A stretch of DNA of 64,000 nt from Betaproteobacteria bacterium. GTDB lineage: Bacteria > Pseudomonadota > Gammaproteobacteria > Burkholderiales > Rhodocyclaceae. Below the pieces are notes generated by a model. That model was not told the DNA's origin, did not search any database, and saw only the letters and a list, made by a program, of their open reading frames with translations. Below are positions 7,851-16,318 of this stretch, piece by piece. A program made the translations under genes and the position numbers. How positions within the stretch are numbered: position 1 is the first letter of the stretch; the number at the start of each line of letters is the position of its first letter. Location of the stretch: positions 62,001 to 126,000 of the forward strand of contig WRIU01000005.1 of assembly GCA_009782565.1 (NCBI GenBank), in the 5' to 3' direction.

Positions 7851-9047
7851 ATGCGTGTGAAGGCAATCTCCGCTCGCCTCCGAACCAAAGCCAGCGGCAA
7901 ATGGCTCCGGGGCAACACGATCACCCTGCTGGAAAATGGCGAGGCTTTTTTCCCCGCCCTGCTGGACGCCATCGACGCAGCACAACAGGAAATTCTGCTC
8001 CAGACCTACATCTTCGCCACTGACGCTACGGGGCTGCGCGTAACCGATGCCCTGGCGCGGGCTGCTGCGCGCGGCGTGTCGGTACGGGTGCTCGTCGACG
8101 GCTTTGGCGGGCTTGATTTCGTGCGCGAGCTGATGAATGAACTCAGCAACGCCGGGGTAGAGACGCTGATCTTCCGGCGTGAACTGCGCCCATTCTCCTT
8201 GCACCGCCAGCGCCTGCGGCGGCTCCATCGCAAAGTGACGGTAATCGACGGGCGCATCGCGTTCGTTGGCGGCATCAACATCATCGACGACTTCGACGCT
8301 GAAGCCCCCGAACATCCGCGCTACGACTACGCGGTGCGCGTCGAAGGCACGCTGCTCGAACCCATCCTGATCTCTTCCCAGCGCCTGAGGCGGCAAGTTG
8401 CCTGGACAAGCCTGCGCCATCGCATTCGCGGACAGCGTAGCGCGGGTGTACAACCCACGGCGGTAGGCGACATGCGCGCCGCCTTCCTGATTCGGGACAA
8501 CCTGCGCCACCGCTCCGACATCGAAAACGCCTATCTCGACGCTATTGCCCACGCCCACGAAGAAATCGTGCTGGCCAACGCCTATTTCTTTCCAGGCCGC
8601 CGCTTTCGCCACGCCCTGCTCGCGGCGGCGACACGCGGAGTAAAAATCACCCTGCTGCTCCAGGGTGTCGCCGATCACCCGATGATGCAATACGCCACGC
8701 GCGCGCTCTATCCGGTTTTCCTGGAAAACGGCATCCGCCTGTTTGAATACCAGCGTAGCGTCCTGCACGCCAAGGTTGCGGTCATCGACCACCACTGGGC
8801 AACGGTAGGATCGAGCAACATCGACCCTTTCAGCCTGATGCTGGCGCGCGAAGCCAACGTAGCCGTCATCGACCGCACATTCGCCGCCACGCTGGAAGCA
8901 AGCCTCGCCGCCGCGATACGCGACGGCGCAGTGGAACTGCGCCGCGAAGATTGGGCACGTCAGCCGATATTCCGCCGCCTGTTGTGCTGGCTGGCTTACC
9001 ACACGGTACGTCTGGCTGCGGGCATAGCGGGAATCAAGAGCGACTGA
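7851..9047 (+). CDS. clsB: Cardiolipin synthase B-type phospholipase D enzyme
   Basis: A 398-residue enzyme with two HKD catalytic motifs: HRKVTVID with His126 and HAKVAVIDHHWATVGSSN with His306. Each is followed by the GG or GS element of the phospholipase D superfamily. Length and lack of an N-terminal membrane hairpin match ClsB rather than ClsA. It makes cardiolipin, and in ClsB also phosphatidylglycerol, at the inner membrane. The ATG lies 12 bases after nadA. The C-terminus is basic and slightly hydrophobic, suiting peripheral membrane binding. Confidence 0.88.
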   Translation: MRVKAISARLRTKASGKWLRGNTITLLENGEAFFPALLDAIDAAQQEILLQTYIFATDATGLRVTDALARAAARGVSVRVLVDGFGGLDFVRELMNELSNAGVETLIFRRELRPFSLHRQRLRRLHRKVTVIDGRIAFVGGINIIDDFDAEAPEHPRYDYAVRVEGTLLEPILISSQRLRRQVAWTSLRHRIRGQRSAGVQPTAVGDMRAAFLIRDNLRHRSDIENAYLDAIAHAHEEIVLANAYFFPGRRFRHALLAAATRGVKITLLLQGVADHPMMQYATRALYPVFLENGIRLFEYQRSVLHAKVAVIDHHWATVGSSNIDPFSLMLAREANVAVIDRTFAATLEASLAAAIRDGAVELRREDWARQPIFRRLLCWLAYHTVRLAAGIAGIKSD

Positions 9048-9272
9048 ACGCCTAACCTGAGTCTTTACCGCTGGATGAATGCGGCTATCTGGAACCGCAC
9101 GGCAGCGGGCGCGGCGCGTGGTATGGGTTGAAGCAGTCGTCCCTGAGCAATACGCAACACGCTGATAGGCTATTATTCAAGGTCAACTGTTTACAGGATA
9201 AAATGCTGTTTCAATCCAGATTTTTTAACGTCTCGTTCCCGGCTGAAGCATGCCGGGGTATGGAGAAAACCA

Positions 9273-10337
9273 ATGCCTCTCGTATCCATGCGCCAATTGC
9301 TCGATCACGCCGCCGAAAACGGCTACGGTCTGCCCGCCTTCAACGTCAACAATCTGGAACAGGTTCAGGCCATCATGGAGGCCGCCGCCCAAACGGACAG
9401 CCCGGTCATCATGCAGGCGTCTGCCGGAGCGCGAAAATACGCCGGGGAGGCTTTCCTGCGCCACCTCATTGACGCGGCAGTGGAAGCCTGGTCCCACATC
9501 CCGGTGGTGATGCACCAGGATCACGGGCAAAGCCCGGCAGTGTGCATGGGGGCGATCCGCTCCGGCTTTTCCAGCGTGATGATGGATGGGTCGCTCCTCG
9601 AAGACGGCAAGACCCCCTCTTCCTATGAATACAACATCGCTGTGAGTCGCGAAGTGGTGAAGTTCTCGCACGCCATCGGTGTGACCGTGGAAGCCGAGCT
9701 TGGCTGCCTCGGTTCGCTCGAAACCGGCGAGGCAGGCGAGGAGGACGGCATCGGGGCGGAAGGTCGGCTCGACAAGTCAATGCTGCTCACCGATCCCGAC
9801 CAGGCGGCGGATTTTGTGCGGCAAACCGATTGCGACGCGCTCGCCATTGCCATCGGCACGAGCCACGGCGCGTACAAATTCACACGTAAGCCCACCGGCG
9901 ACATTCTCGCCATCGACCGCGTGAAAGCCATTCACGCCCGGCTGCCCAACACCCACCTGGTGATGCACGGCTCCAGTTCGGTTCCGCAGGAATTGCTGGC
10001 GATCATCCGGCAGTACGGCGGCGACATGAAAGAAACCTACGGCGTACCGGTCGAAGAAATTCAGGTTGCAATCAAGCATGGCGTCCGCAAGGTCAATATC
10101 GACACCGACATCCGGCTGGCCATGACCGGAGCCATCCGGAAGTTCATGTTCGAGAACCCCACCAAATTCGACCCACGCGAGTACAACAAACCCGCGCGCG
10201 AAGCCGCCAAGGCGGTTTGCCTTTCCCGGTTCGAGGCTTTCGGCTGCGCCGGATACGCTTCCCGCATCAAGGCCGTTTCGCTTGAAAAAATGGCTTTGCG
10301 CTACAGGGCTGGCGAATTGACCCAGATCGTTCGCTAA
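9273..10337 (+). CDS. fba: Fructose-bisphosphate aldolase, class II, Calvin-cycle subtype
   Basis: A 354-residue zinc-dependent aldolase that splits or forms fructose 1,6-bisphosphate. The VVMHQDHGQ segment holds the catalytic Asp and a zinc His. The [18 protein letters not shown] region and the KVNIDTDIR motif are typical of the longer subtype found in proteobacteria, including autotrophs (also called CbbA/CfxA). GGAG seven bases before the ATG supports the start. The subtype name does not prove CO2 fixation, as no Rubisco or phosphoribulokinase gene is in the window. The 225 bases before it hold no recognised gene. Confidence 0.93.
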   Translation: MPLVSMRQLLDHAAENGYGLPAFNVNNLEQVQAIMEAAAQTDSPVIMQASAGARKYAGEAFLRHLIDAAVEAWSHIPVVMHQDHGQSPAVCMGAIRSGFSSVMMDGSLLEDGKTPSSYEYNIAVSREVVKFSHAIGVTVEAELGCLGSLETGEAGEEDGIGAEGRLDKSMLLTDPDQAADFVRQTDCDALAIAIGTSHGAYKFTRKPTGDILAIDRVKAIHARLPNTHLVMHGSSSVPQELLAIIRQYGGDMKETYGVPVEEIQVAIKHGVRKVNIDTDIRLAMTGAIRKFMFENPTKFDPREYNKPAREAAKAVCLSRFEAFGCAGYASRIKAVSLEKMALRYRAGELTQIVR

Positions 10338-10402
10338 CCCATGCGGTTCTTGTGCCCTGCACGGATTTTCTTGCGCCGGGCAAGCATTTGGAGTCTCATG
10401 CA

Positions 10403-11077
10403 ATGTCCAAGGCCAACCTGAAACTGCATGTCACTTTTGAGTTTGAAATCGCCGCGCCCGAGGCGCTGCTGGCGCACGAGCACGTCACCTTGTGCCAGAA
10501 ACTCAATGACATACTCGGTCCGCTCGTGCTTCAAGGAATGCCAAAGGTCACGGCAACCCAGCTTGCCAAAGCCGGAGCCAGCCTCATCGGGCATCACTGC
10601 CATCTCGACGCCCACAACCTCTCGCTGCCGACAATCGACCGCGCGGCCATCATCGCCGCCGCGCCCCACCTGACGGACAAGGAACTCAACGACCTGGCCC
10701 GCCAACTCGCCGGCAAAACGCCGGAAGACCCCGCAGAGTTGCAGCGCCTCTTGCGACGGCGCGCGCTGGCCCTGGTCAATGAATACCGTCTCGTGCCCTG
10801 CCAGGTCGAAGGCAAGCTGAAATCGGGCGGCACATTTACGGACATCACGGTCGACGCCTCGCTCAACCTCACCAACGGCAGCGTCATGGTCGATGAGCCA
10901 CATCGCCAGAGCCACTTGCAGCAAGGGGTCGGCGTCATCACGATGGTGGCGGCAAACGGAACCGTGCGGATTATCGGCAACTGCGAAGGGCACACGTTAT
11001 CCGGCCCGGTCATCAACGTATCGATTGCCGACATCGCCAAATCGCGTGACGCATTGATACAACTCTGGCGGGCTTGA
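10403..11077 (+). CDS. Hypothetical protein between fba and pepP
   Basis: A 224-residue soluble protein I do not recognise. I placed the start at ATG 10403 (MSKANLKLHVTFEFEI), with GGAG just upstream; a 17-residue longer frame is less likely. The N-terminal half is helical, with a LIGHHCHLDAHN segment carrying three His and one Cys that could bind metal. The C-terminal half looks beta-rich (GKLKSGGTFTDITVDAS). It overlaps the next gene, pepP, by four bases if pepP starts at its TTG, suggesting one operon with fba. No catalytic signature is evident. Confidence 0.6.
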   Translation: MSKANLKLHVTFEFEIAAPEALLAHEHVTLCQKLNDILGPLVLQGMPKVTATQLAKAGASLIGHHCHLDAHNLSLPTIDRAAIIAAAPHLTDKELNDLARQLAGKTPEDPAELQRLLRRRALALVNEYRLVPCQVEGKLKSGGTFTDITVDASLNLTNGSVMVDEPHRQSHLQQGVGVITMVAANGTVRIIGNCEGHTLSGPVINVSIADIAKSRDALIQLWRA

Positions 11078-12396
11078 AATTGAGCTTTCCCCCGATGGAC
11101 GTTTTCCGCGCCCGCCGCGCCCGCCTGCTTGCCGACATGATGGCGCAGGGCGGCGGCGTAGCGATCATCCCCACCGCTCCCGAGCGCGAACGCAACCGGG
11201 GCACTTTCTTTCCCTACCGCGCCGACAGCCATTTTCTCTACCTCTGCGGTTTCCGCGAACCGGAAGCCGTGCTCGTCCTCATCGCGGACGATTCGCCGCG
11301 CCAGTTCCTTTTCTGTCGGGCAAAAAACGAAGAACAGGAAATCTGGACAGGCCATCGGTACGGGCCGGAAGCTGCCGCCGAGCGTTTCGGCTTCGACTCG
11401 GCCTGGCCTATCGTTGAACTTGACCGCAAACTGCCCGAACTGCTCATCAATCAGCCCGCACTCTGGACGAACCTGACCGTTGAGCCGGAATGGGACCGGC
11501 GCATCCTTGCCGCGCTCAAAGCCGCGCGTGCCACGGTTCGCTCCGGCGACACCGCGCCGAAAACCGTCCATGAAATTTCCGCGCTGCTCGACGAAATGCG
11601 CCTCATCAAGGACGAAGCCGAAATTGCGCTCATGCGCCGCGCAGGGGAAATTTCCGCGAGAGCGCACTACCGCGCGATGCGCGCCACGCAGCCGGGGCGT
11701 TTTGAATACGAGATCGAAGCCGAGCTGCTCTACGCTTTCCGCGCCGCTGGCAGCCCGTTTCCCGCCTACCCGCCCATCGTCGCCAGCGGCCCGAACGCCT
11801 GTGTGCTGCATTACACCGATAACGACCGCCGCATGGCAGACGGCGAATTGCTGCTGATCGACGCCGGTTGCGAGTTGGACGGCTACGCTTCCGACATCAC
11901 ACGCACCTTCCCAGTCAATGGCCGTTTCAGCGGCGCACAACGTGACCTTTACCAACTCGTGCTGGCCGCCAACCATGCCGCGCGCGCCGAAGTGCGCCCG
12001 GAAAACACCTGGAACGCGCCGCACGAAGCCGCCGTAGCCGTACTCACGCAGGGTTTCATCGACTTGGGGCTACTCAGGGGAAGTGCACAAGAATTGATAG
12101 AAACGGAAGCCTATCGCCGTTTCTACATGCACCGCACCGGCCACTGGCTCGGGCTGGATGTGCACGACGCGGGGCAATACAAAACCAAGGGTCAATGGCG
12201 TCCGTTCGTACCGGGCATGACGCTCACCATCGAACCCGGCTGCTACATCCGCCCGGCGGACGACGTACCGGAAGCCTTCTGGAACATCGGCATCCGCATC
12301 GAGGACAACGCCCTGGTAACTCCCGATGGCTGCGAAATACTGACCGAAGGTGTACCGCGCGAGATTGAAGGGATTGAGGGGTTGATGCGGGAATAA
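11074..12396 (+). CDS. pepP: Xaa-Pro aminopeptidase (M24B)
   Basis: A 440-residue dimanganese peptidase that removes N-terminal residues preceding proline. The N-terminal creatinase-like domain is followed by the pita-bread fold. Metal ligands are visible in LLIDAGCELDGYASDITR (two Asp), HRTGHWLGLDVHD (His), LTIEPGCY (Glu) and GIRIEDN (Glu). The frame opens at a TTG at 11074 that overlaps the previous stop. The first ATG, at 11095, would give a protein seven residues shorter and is equally possible. Proteins of this kind often sit near ubiquinone genes such as ubiH, but none is present here. Confidence 0.92.
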   Translation: MKLSFPPMDVFRARRARLLADMMAQGGGVAIIPTAPERERNRGTFFPYRADSHFLYLCGFREPEAVLVLIADDSPRQFLFCRAKNEEQEIWTGHRYGPEAAAERFGFDSAWPIVELDRKLPELLINQPALWTNLTVEPEWDRRILAALKAARATVRSGDTAPKTVHEISALLDEMRLIKDEAEIALMRRAGEISARAHYRAMRATQPGRFEYEIEAELLYAFRAAGSPFPAYPPIVASGPNACVLHYTDNDRRMADGELLLIDAGCELDGYASDITRTFPVNGRFSGAQRDLYQLVLAANHAARAEVRPENTWNAPHEAAVAVLTQGFIDLGLLRGSAQELIETEAYRRFYMHRTGHWLGLDVHDAGQYKTKGQWRPFVPGMTLTIEPGCYIRPADDVPEAFWNIGIRIEDNALVTPDGCEILTEGVPREIEGIEGLMRE

Positions 12397-12413
12397 GAGT
12401 AGCAGCGTAGTAG

Positions 12414-12552
12414 CGTAGGGTGGATAAGGCCGTAGGCCACAATCCGCCGATCAACGGTTCCAATGCGAAGCATTGCAAATTGATAGCCAGTGACGCTACG
12501 TGTCAAAAGGGAAACGGCGGATTGCGCCGCTTTGCGGCTTATCCGCCCTACG
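12414..12552. repeat. Imperfect long inverted repeat downstream of pepP
   Basis: The left arm (12414-12449, CGTAGGGTGGATAAGGCCG...) pairs imperfectly with the right arm (12515-12552, ...GCTTATCCGCCCTACG), separated by about 65 bases. The arms resemble the GTAGGGTGGATAA-type intergenic repeats common in proteobacterial genomes. Nothing coding is seen in 12397-12630. Confidence 0.65.
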
Positions 12553-12630
12553 AGTCTGAGTTTCGCTCGCTAGATAGGGAAAAGCAGTGACAACGTTGAT
12601 TCAGTAGTCAACGTCTTTCGCCTACCGTTT

Positions 12631-13218
12631 TCACGCAAACGTACACACCGCCTCGAATGGCAATCTGGGGCCGCGCGGATAGAGTTTTTCCGGCACGCCA
12701 TGCCCTAAATTGCAGAGCAGGCGGGCGCTGTAGCGTCCGTCCGGAAAAAAGGCGGCATTGACAGCCGCCGCATCAAAGCCGGTCATTGGACCACAATCCA
12801 ACCCAAGCGCCCGCGCAGCAAGAATCAGGTAAGCACTCTGCATATCCGTGTTCTGGCTCGCCGTGTGTTCCGCCATCGCCGGATTGCCCGCGAACATGGG
12901 TTGCGCGTCATAGGCCGGGAACTGCTCTGTAATGTATTCATAAAACCGGCTGTCCTGTGCAACGATGACCGTCACCGGCGCAAGCATGGTTTTTTCTACA
13001 TTGCCGGGCATAAGGCAGGGCCTCAGTTTTTCCTTGCCCGCCGTGCTTTGCACGAAAAGCAGCCGCGCTGCTTGGCAGTTCATGCCTGTCGGCGCCCACT
13101 TCCATAGATCGTAAAGCTGGCGCAAGATGGCTTCCGGGAGGCTCTCGGTTTGAAAAGCATTATGTGTACGCGCAGCAGTGAAAAGTTGCGCGAGACTTTC
13201 CGGCGTGACGAATGACAT
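12631..13218 (-). CDS. Nitroreductase-family oxidoreductase, RutE/HadB-like
   Basis: A 195-residue FMN-dependent enzyme. The start at ATG 13218 is set by GGAG six bases upstream; the longer frame is leader. The order of segments (RTHNAF, WAPTGMNCQAARLLFV, then SAYLILAARALGLDCGPMTGFD) matches RutE, the malonic semialdehyde reductase of uracil catabolism, and related HadB/RutE proteins. No other rut genes are nearby, so the substrate may be another aldehyde or nitro compound. It is convergent with pepP across the palindromic repeat. Confidence 0.82.
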   Translation of the reverse strand: MSFVTPESLAQLFTAARTHNAFQTESLPEAILRQLYDLWKWAPTGMNCQAARLLFVQSTAGKEKLRPCLMPGNVEKTMLAPVTVIVAQDSRFYEYITEQFPAYDAQPMFAGNPAMAEHTASQNTDMQSAYLILAARALGLDCGPMTGFDAAAVNAAFFPDGRYSARLLCNLGHGVPEKLYPRGPRLPFEAVCTFA

Positions 13219-13293
13219 GATTTTCTCCAAAAAATGACAGAGGAAAAACGGGTCTGCGAAGGTTAATGCAAAAAATAGGATTTTAAAAGTGAA

Positions 13294-13437
13294 GTGAAGC
13301 GCCACTATCGTGACAAGATACTCTGCCGCATCAAATTGAAACGCTTAAGCGGCCATGAGAAAAAAGAACTTGCCGCACTGCCGGAAGTACAGCAAAATGC
13401 CGTACACAGTGCCTTATCTAGAGAAGCGCCATCATGA
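13294..13437 (+). CDS. Possible 47-residue basic leader ORF upstream of the antitoxin
   Basis: An open frame from a GTG at 13294 ends in a TGA that overlaps the ATG of the next gene by four bases. The peptide is strongly basic at first (KRHYRDKILCRIKLKRL) and then reads GHEKKELAALPEVQQNAVHS. The coupling to the antitoxin start and the protein-like composition argue that it is, or was, coding. It could be the remnant of a truncated gene. There is no strong ribosome-binding site: an AGGA lies about 13 bases upstream. Confidence 0.35.
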   Translation: MKRHYRDKILCRIKLKRLSGHEKKELAALPEVQQNAVHSALSREAPS

Positions 13438-13709
13438 CTTCCAACCTCGCTCGTTTTGACCTCAAGCTCAATCAGGAAGACAAAAACATTTTTGCACAGG
13501 CCGCCGCCCTGATGGGGACGACCATGGCGGGTTTCGTGCGTACCGCCGCAAAAGAAAAGGCGCGCGAACTGCTGGAGCGCGAATCGCGCATCACGCTAAC
13601 GCCCGAGAACTTCAAAGCGTTTGTTGAATCGCTGGATGCCGCCTTCACCCCCAATCCGGCACTCAAAGCCGCGCTGGAATTGGCTCGGCGGGACGTTCGG
13701 CGTGTTTGA
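13434..13709 (+). CDS. DUF1778 (TacA-like) antitoxin
   Basis: A 91-residue protein with an N-terminal ribbon-helix-helix half (ARFDLKLNQEDKNIFAQAAAL, then MAGFVRTAAKEKA). It ends in an extended tail expected to wrap the toxin. This is the standard partner of GNAT toxins (TacA/AtaR type). It should repress its own promoter and neutralise the toxin encoded directly downstream; the genes overlap by eight bases. The family and the pairing make the call robust. Whether the module is active is unknown. Confidence 0.85.
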   Translation: MTSNLARFDLKLNQEDKNIFAQAAALMGTTMAGFVRTAAKEKARELLERESRITLTPENFKAFVESLDAAFTPNPALKAALELARRDVRRV

Positions 13710-14211
13710 TGAATTGCCACTCGACTCATCTGTCCACAACCGCATGGAGTTCGATTGCGGTGTCCCGGCGCTTAACGACTACTTACAACGTTATGCCGAT
13801 CAGCATCGCAAGCGTGGCATTAGTTCGGTGTATGTACTGGTCGAACACTGTGCACCGGAACGAATCCTGGGCTACTACACCCTCAGCGCCGCCGAAGTCG
13901 ATTCCTCGCTGCTGGCCGACCGGAAAAAATTCCCCCACTATCCAGTGCCCTGCTTCCGCTTGGGACGCCTCGCCTGTCGCGCCGATGAACAGGGGCGCGG
14001 CCTTGGTAAAAGACTGCTCGCCTGTGCCGTAGACCGCTGCCTGATTGCTCGTGCCCATGTCGCCGCATATGCTTTGACTGTGGATGCCAAGAGCGATGAG
14101 GCCAAAGCCTTTTATACGCATTTTGGGTTTACACAACTTTTTGGCCGACCGATGACGATGTTTTTGCCATTGGCTGCGATGCCTCGGCCTGACCGAATAC
14201 ATCCGCGTTGA
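13702..14211 (+). CDS. GNAT acetyltransferase toxin (TacT-like)
   Basis: A 169-residue protein starting at a GTG (13702) inside the end of the antitoxin gene. Family members typically begin just before a segment like DSSVHNRMEFDCGVPALNDYL, as here. The acetyl-CoA loop is EQGRGLGKRLL, and AKAFYTHFGF carries the tyrosine expected at the active site. TacT-like toxins acetylate the amino group of charged tRNAs and stop translation. All key elements look intact. The gene runs tail to tail into the PIN toxin gene 41 bases away. Confidence 0.85.
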   Translation: MFDELPLDSSVHNRMEFDCGVPALNDYLQRYADQHRKRGISSVYVLVEHCAPERILGYYTLSAAEVDSSLLADRKKFPHYPVPCFRLGRLACRADEQGRGLGKRLLACAVDRCLIARAHVAAYALTVDAKSDEAKAFYTHFGFTQLFGRPMTMFLPLAAMPRPDRIHPR

Positions 14212-14251
14212 ACAAGCACAGGATGAAATGAAGTTTCCATTCTGGATTGCT

Positions 14252-14677
14252 TCATATTGAAGCCTCCCAGGGATTGATGATGTTGACGCCGGTTTCAGTA
14301 AAGTCGGCAACGTTGCGCGTCACAACGATCATTCCATGCACAAGCGCAGTGGCAGCAATGAAGCTGTCCCGCAGGGATTGCGGGTCGGGAACATGCAGCT
14401 TTGTGCTTTGCCTCGCCACGGCGGTATCTACCGGCAAGACACGGCCAGTGAATGCCGACATTACGTGGCTCTCCAGCCATGCACGAAGCATTGCGCCCTT
14501 CGCAGGGTCTTTCCGCTCGGCCAATAGCACACCAATTTCCAGTTCCTGTACCGTAATCGCGGAAATAAAAAGGTCGGCAGCATCCACGCTGTCGGCCCAC
14601 TGTGCTACGTATTTGTCGGCCTTTCCACTCCGCACCTTGCGTAGTTCAGAAACGACGTTGGTATCAAGGATGAACAT
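14252..14677 (-). CDS. PIN-domain ribonuclease toxin (VapC/FitB-like)
   Basis: A 141-residue PIN protein. The acidic residues of the active site are visible in FILDTNVVSEL (Asp5), TVQELEIG (Glu) and DSFIAATA (Asp), plus a late VTRNVADF segment. FitB-type VapC proteins cleave RNA, often tRNA, in a magnesium-dependent way. The start overlaps the end of the Phd-type antitoxin gene by one base. It is convergent with the GNAT toxin gene, so the two toxins share one intergenic gap. Confidence 0.87.
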   Translation of the reverse strand: MFILDTNVVSELRKVRSGKADKYVAQWADSVDAADLFISAITVQELEIGVLLAERKDPAKGAMLRAWLESHVMSAFTGRVLPVDTAVARQSTKLHVPDPQSLRDSFIAATALVHGMIVVTRNVADFTETGVNIINPWEASI

Positions 14678-14931
14678 CAGGACAAGTCCGCCGGACGAGC
14701 AAGGCTACGCAAGGGTGGAATCTCCAGCTCAATATCTTCGACGCCGGGCATCGCCAATAAATCGGCAATCTTTCGATGAGAACCTGTAAGGCGCTGATAC
14801 TCCTCGATGCTCAACAGCACATGAGCCAGTTTGCCACGATCCGTAATGAATACCGGGCCGCTTTTTGCAGCTTTCTTGGCTCTGGTCACATCCTGATTGA
14901 GTTCCCGGCTGGACAGCGTTGTGATAGTCAT
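14677..14931 (-). CDS. Phd/YefM-type antitoxin
   Basis: An 84-residue antitoxin with the expected start ITTLSSRELNQDVTRAKKAA, then VFITDRGKLAHVLLSIEEYQRL, the Phd/YefM DNA-binding fold. A C-terminal tail (EDIELEIPPL) would cover the PIN toxin. Together with the downstream gene it forms a complete type II module. The AT-rich 69 bases upstream, with a TAGTTATGTTACTACATA stretch, probably hold its promoter and operator. Confidence 0.85.
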   Translation of the reverse strand: MTITTLSSRELNQDVTRAKKAAKSGPVFITDRGKLAHVLLSIEEYQRLTGSHRKIADLLAMPGVEDIELEIPPLRSLARPADLS

Positions 14932-15000
14932 GCCAATGCTCCGATGCAGTCGACTAATGTAGTTATGTTACTACATACATCAAGTAGACGCAATCTGACT

Positions 15001-15447
15001 CTATGCTGACTGCCGCATCAACCTGGCCTTTTCCCGATCCCAATCGCGCTTTTTCTCGTCTTCGCGTTTGTCGTAGAGCTTCTTGCCTTTTGCCAGGCCG
15101 ATTTCGGCTTTCACACGCCCCTTGCACCAATGCAGGTCGAGCGGAACCAGCGTGAAACCGGCGCGTTCGACTTTGCCGATCAGGCGGGCAATTTCCTTGC
15201 CGTGGAGCAACAGCTTGCGGGTGCGGGTCGGGTCGGTTTTGATGTGGGTGGAGGCGCTGGACATCGGGGTGATGTGCATGCCGAGGATGAACAGTTCCTC
15301 GCCTCGCACGATGACATAGGCTTCCTTGATGTTGGCGCGCCCGCCGCGAATGGCCTTCACTTCCCAGCCTTCGAGCACGACTCCGGCCTCGTACCTTTCT
15401 TCGATGAAGAAATCGTGATGGGCCTTGCGGTTCTGGATGATGCTCAT
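15001..15447 (-). CDS. smpB: SsrA-binding protein SmpB
   Basis: A 148-residue tmRNA partner that carries SsrA into stalled ribosomes for trans-translation. It begins with [20 protein letters not shown] and has [19 protein letters not shown], with a basic [20 protein letters not shown] tail that mimics the anticodon stem in the A site. Length is normal. It is divergent from ratA, the same arrangement as in Escherichia coli. The tmRNA gene itself was not found in the window. Confidence 0.96.
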   Translation of the reverse strand: MSIIQNRKAHHDFFIEERYEAGVVLEGWEVKAIRGGRANIKEAYVIVRGEELFILGMHITPMSSASTHIKTDPTRTRKLLLHGKEIARLIGKVERAGFTLVPLDLHWCKGRVKAEIGLAKGKKLYDKREDEKKRDWDREKARLMRQSA

Positions 15448-15544
15448 GAGAAGTCAGGCTCCGCGCCTCTTGTGCGGCGCATGAGCGAAAAGCCGGGGGC
15501 TTTGCGTTAGAATCGCGCATCTTATCAGCTTGACCGCCTCAGCA

Positions 15545-15988
15545 ATGGCCGACGTTCAAAAGAAAGTTCTAATCGAGTTTACGCCCGCGCAAATGTTCGC
15601 CTTGGTCGATAACTGCGAGGACTATCCTCAATTCCTGCCATGGTGCAGCGCCGCCCAGGTCATTACCCGCTCTGATGAGATCACCGCCGCTACGCTGCAC
15701 GTCAACTATCACGGCATCAAGACCCATTTCAGCACCGAGAACGCCAAGCGTTATCCCCACGAAATGCAGATACGCCTCACCGACGGCCCGTTTACCCGTC
15801 TCGACGGTCGCTGGCGCTTCACGCCTCTGGGGGAAACCGCCTGTAAGGTGGAATTTGATCTGCATTATTCATTTTCAAATCGCCTTCTCGAAAAAGTCCT
15901 TGGCCCTGTGTTCAACCATATTGCCAATACTCTCGTCGAAGCGTTCGTCAAACGCGCCGGTCAAGTTCATGGAGTGTCGCGCTCATGA
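15545..15988 (+). CDS. ratA: RatA/COQ10-like START-domain protein
   Basis: A 147-residue protein of the polyketide cyclase/START fold. It starts at ATG 15545 (MADVQKKVLIEFTPAQMF) and contains DNCEDYPQFLPWC and LVEAFVKRAGQVHG, both typical of RatA. In E. coli RatA was reported to block ribosome subunit joining; its relatives (COQ10) bind ubiquinone, and the latter role may be the ancestral one. The stop overlaps rnfH by four bases, so the pair is coupled, and smpB is divergent. Confidence 0.88.
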   Translation: MADVQKKVLIEFTPAQMFALVDNCEDYPQFLPWCSAAQVITRSDEITAATLHVNYHGIKTHFSTENAKRYPHEMQIRLTDGPFTRLDGRWRFTPLGETACKVEFDLHYSFSNRLLEKVLGPVFNHIANTLVEAFVKRAGQVHGVSRS

Positions 15989-16311
15989 GCGATGAATTCA
16001 TCGAAATCGAGGTCGTCTACGCCCTGGCGCATCAACAGGATGTCGTCATGGTGAAAATGCCGGAAGGGGCTACCGCGCGCGAGGCGGTGGAAGCCTCCGG
16101 CCTGTTGCTTAAATACCCGGAAATCGATCTGGGCGGACACAATAAGCTCGGCGTCTACAATAAGCCCGCCCGTCCCGATACCGTGCTGCGCGAGCGTGAC
16201 CGGGTGGAAATCTACCGCCCGTTGATCGCCGACCCAAAAGCTGTGCGCCAGAAGCGCGCTGAGGAAGGCAAGGTGATGAAACGGGGCGGCGGGGCAGCGC
16301 AGGACGCTTGA
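15985..16311 (+). CDS. rnfH: RnfH/RatB-family ubiquitin-like protein
   Basis: A 108-residue beta-grasp protein. It has IEIEVVYALAHQQDVVMV, GATAREAVEASGLL, and the typical RERDRVEIYRPLIADPKAVR motif of the RnfH family, with a basic C-terminal tail. The biochemical role is not settled. The family name comes from a neighbour of rnf genes, and RatB is the name used when it follows ratA, as here. It overlaps ratA by four bases. Confidence 0.88.
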   Translation: MSDEFIEIEVVYALAHQQDVVMVKMPEGATAREAVEASGLLLKYPEIDLGGHNKLGVYNKPARPDTVLRERDRVEIYRPLIADPKAVRQKRAEEGKVMKRGGGAAQDA

Positions 16312-16318
16312 GTGGCGA

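Noticed and set aside
9048-9272. Possible small RNA or gene before fba
   Set aside because: I see neither a clear hairpin, a 6S-like structure nor a coding frame with a ribosome site; only the fba start region is convincing.
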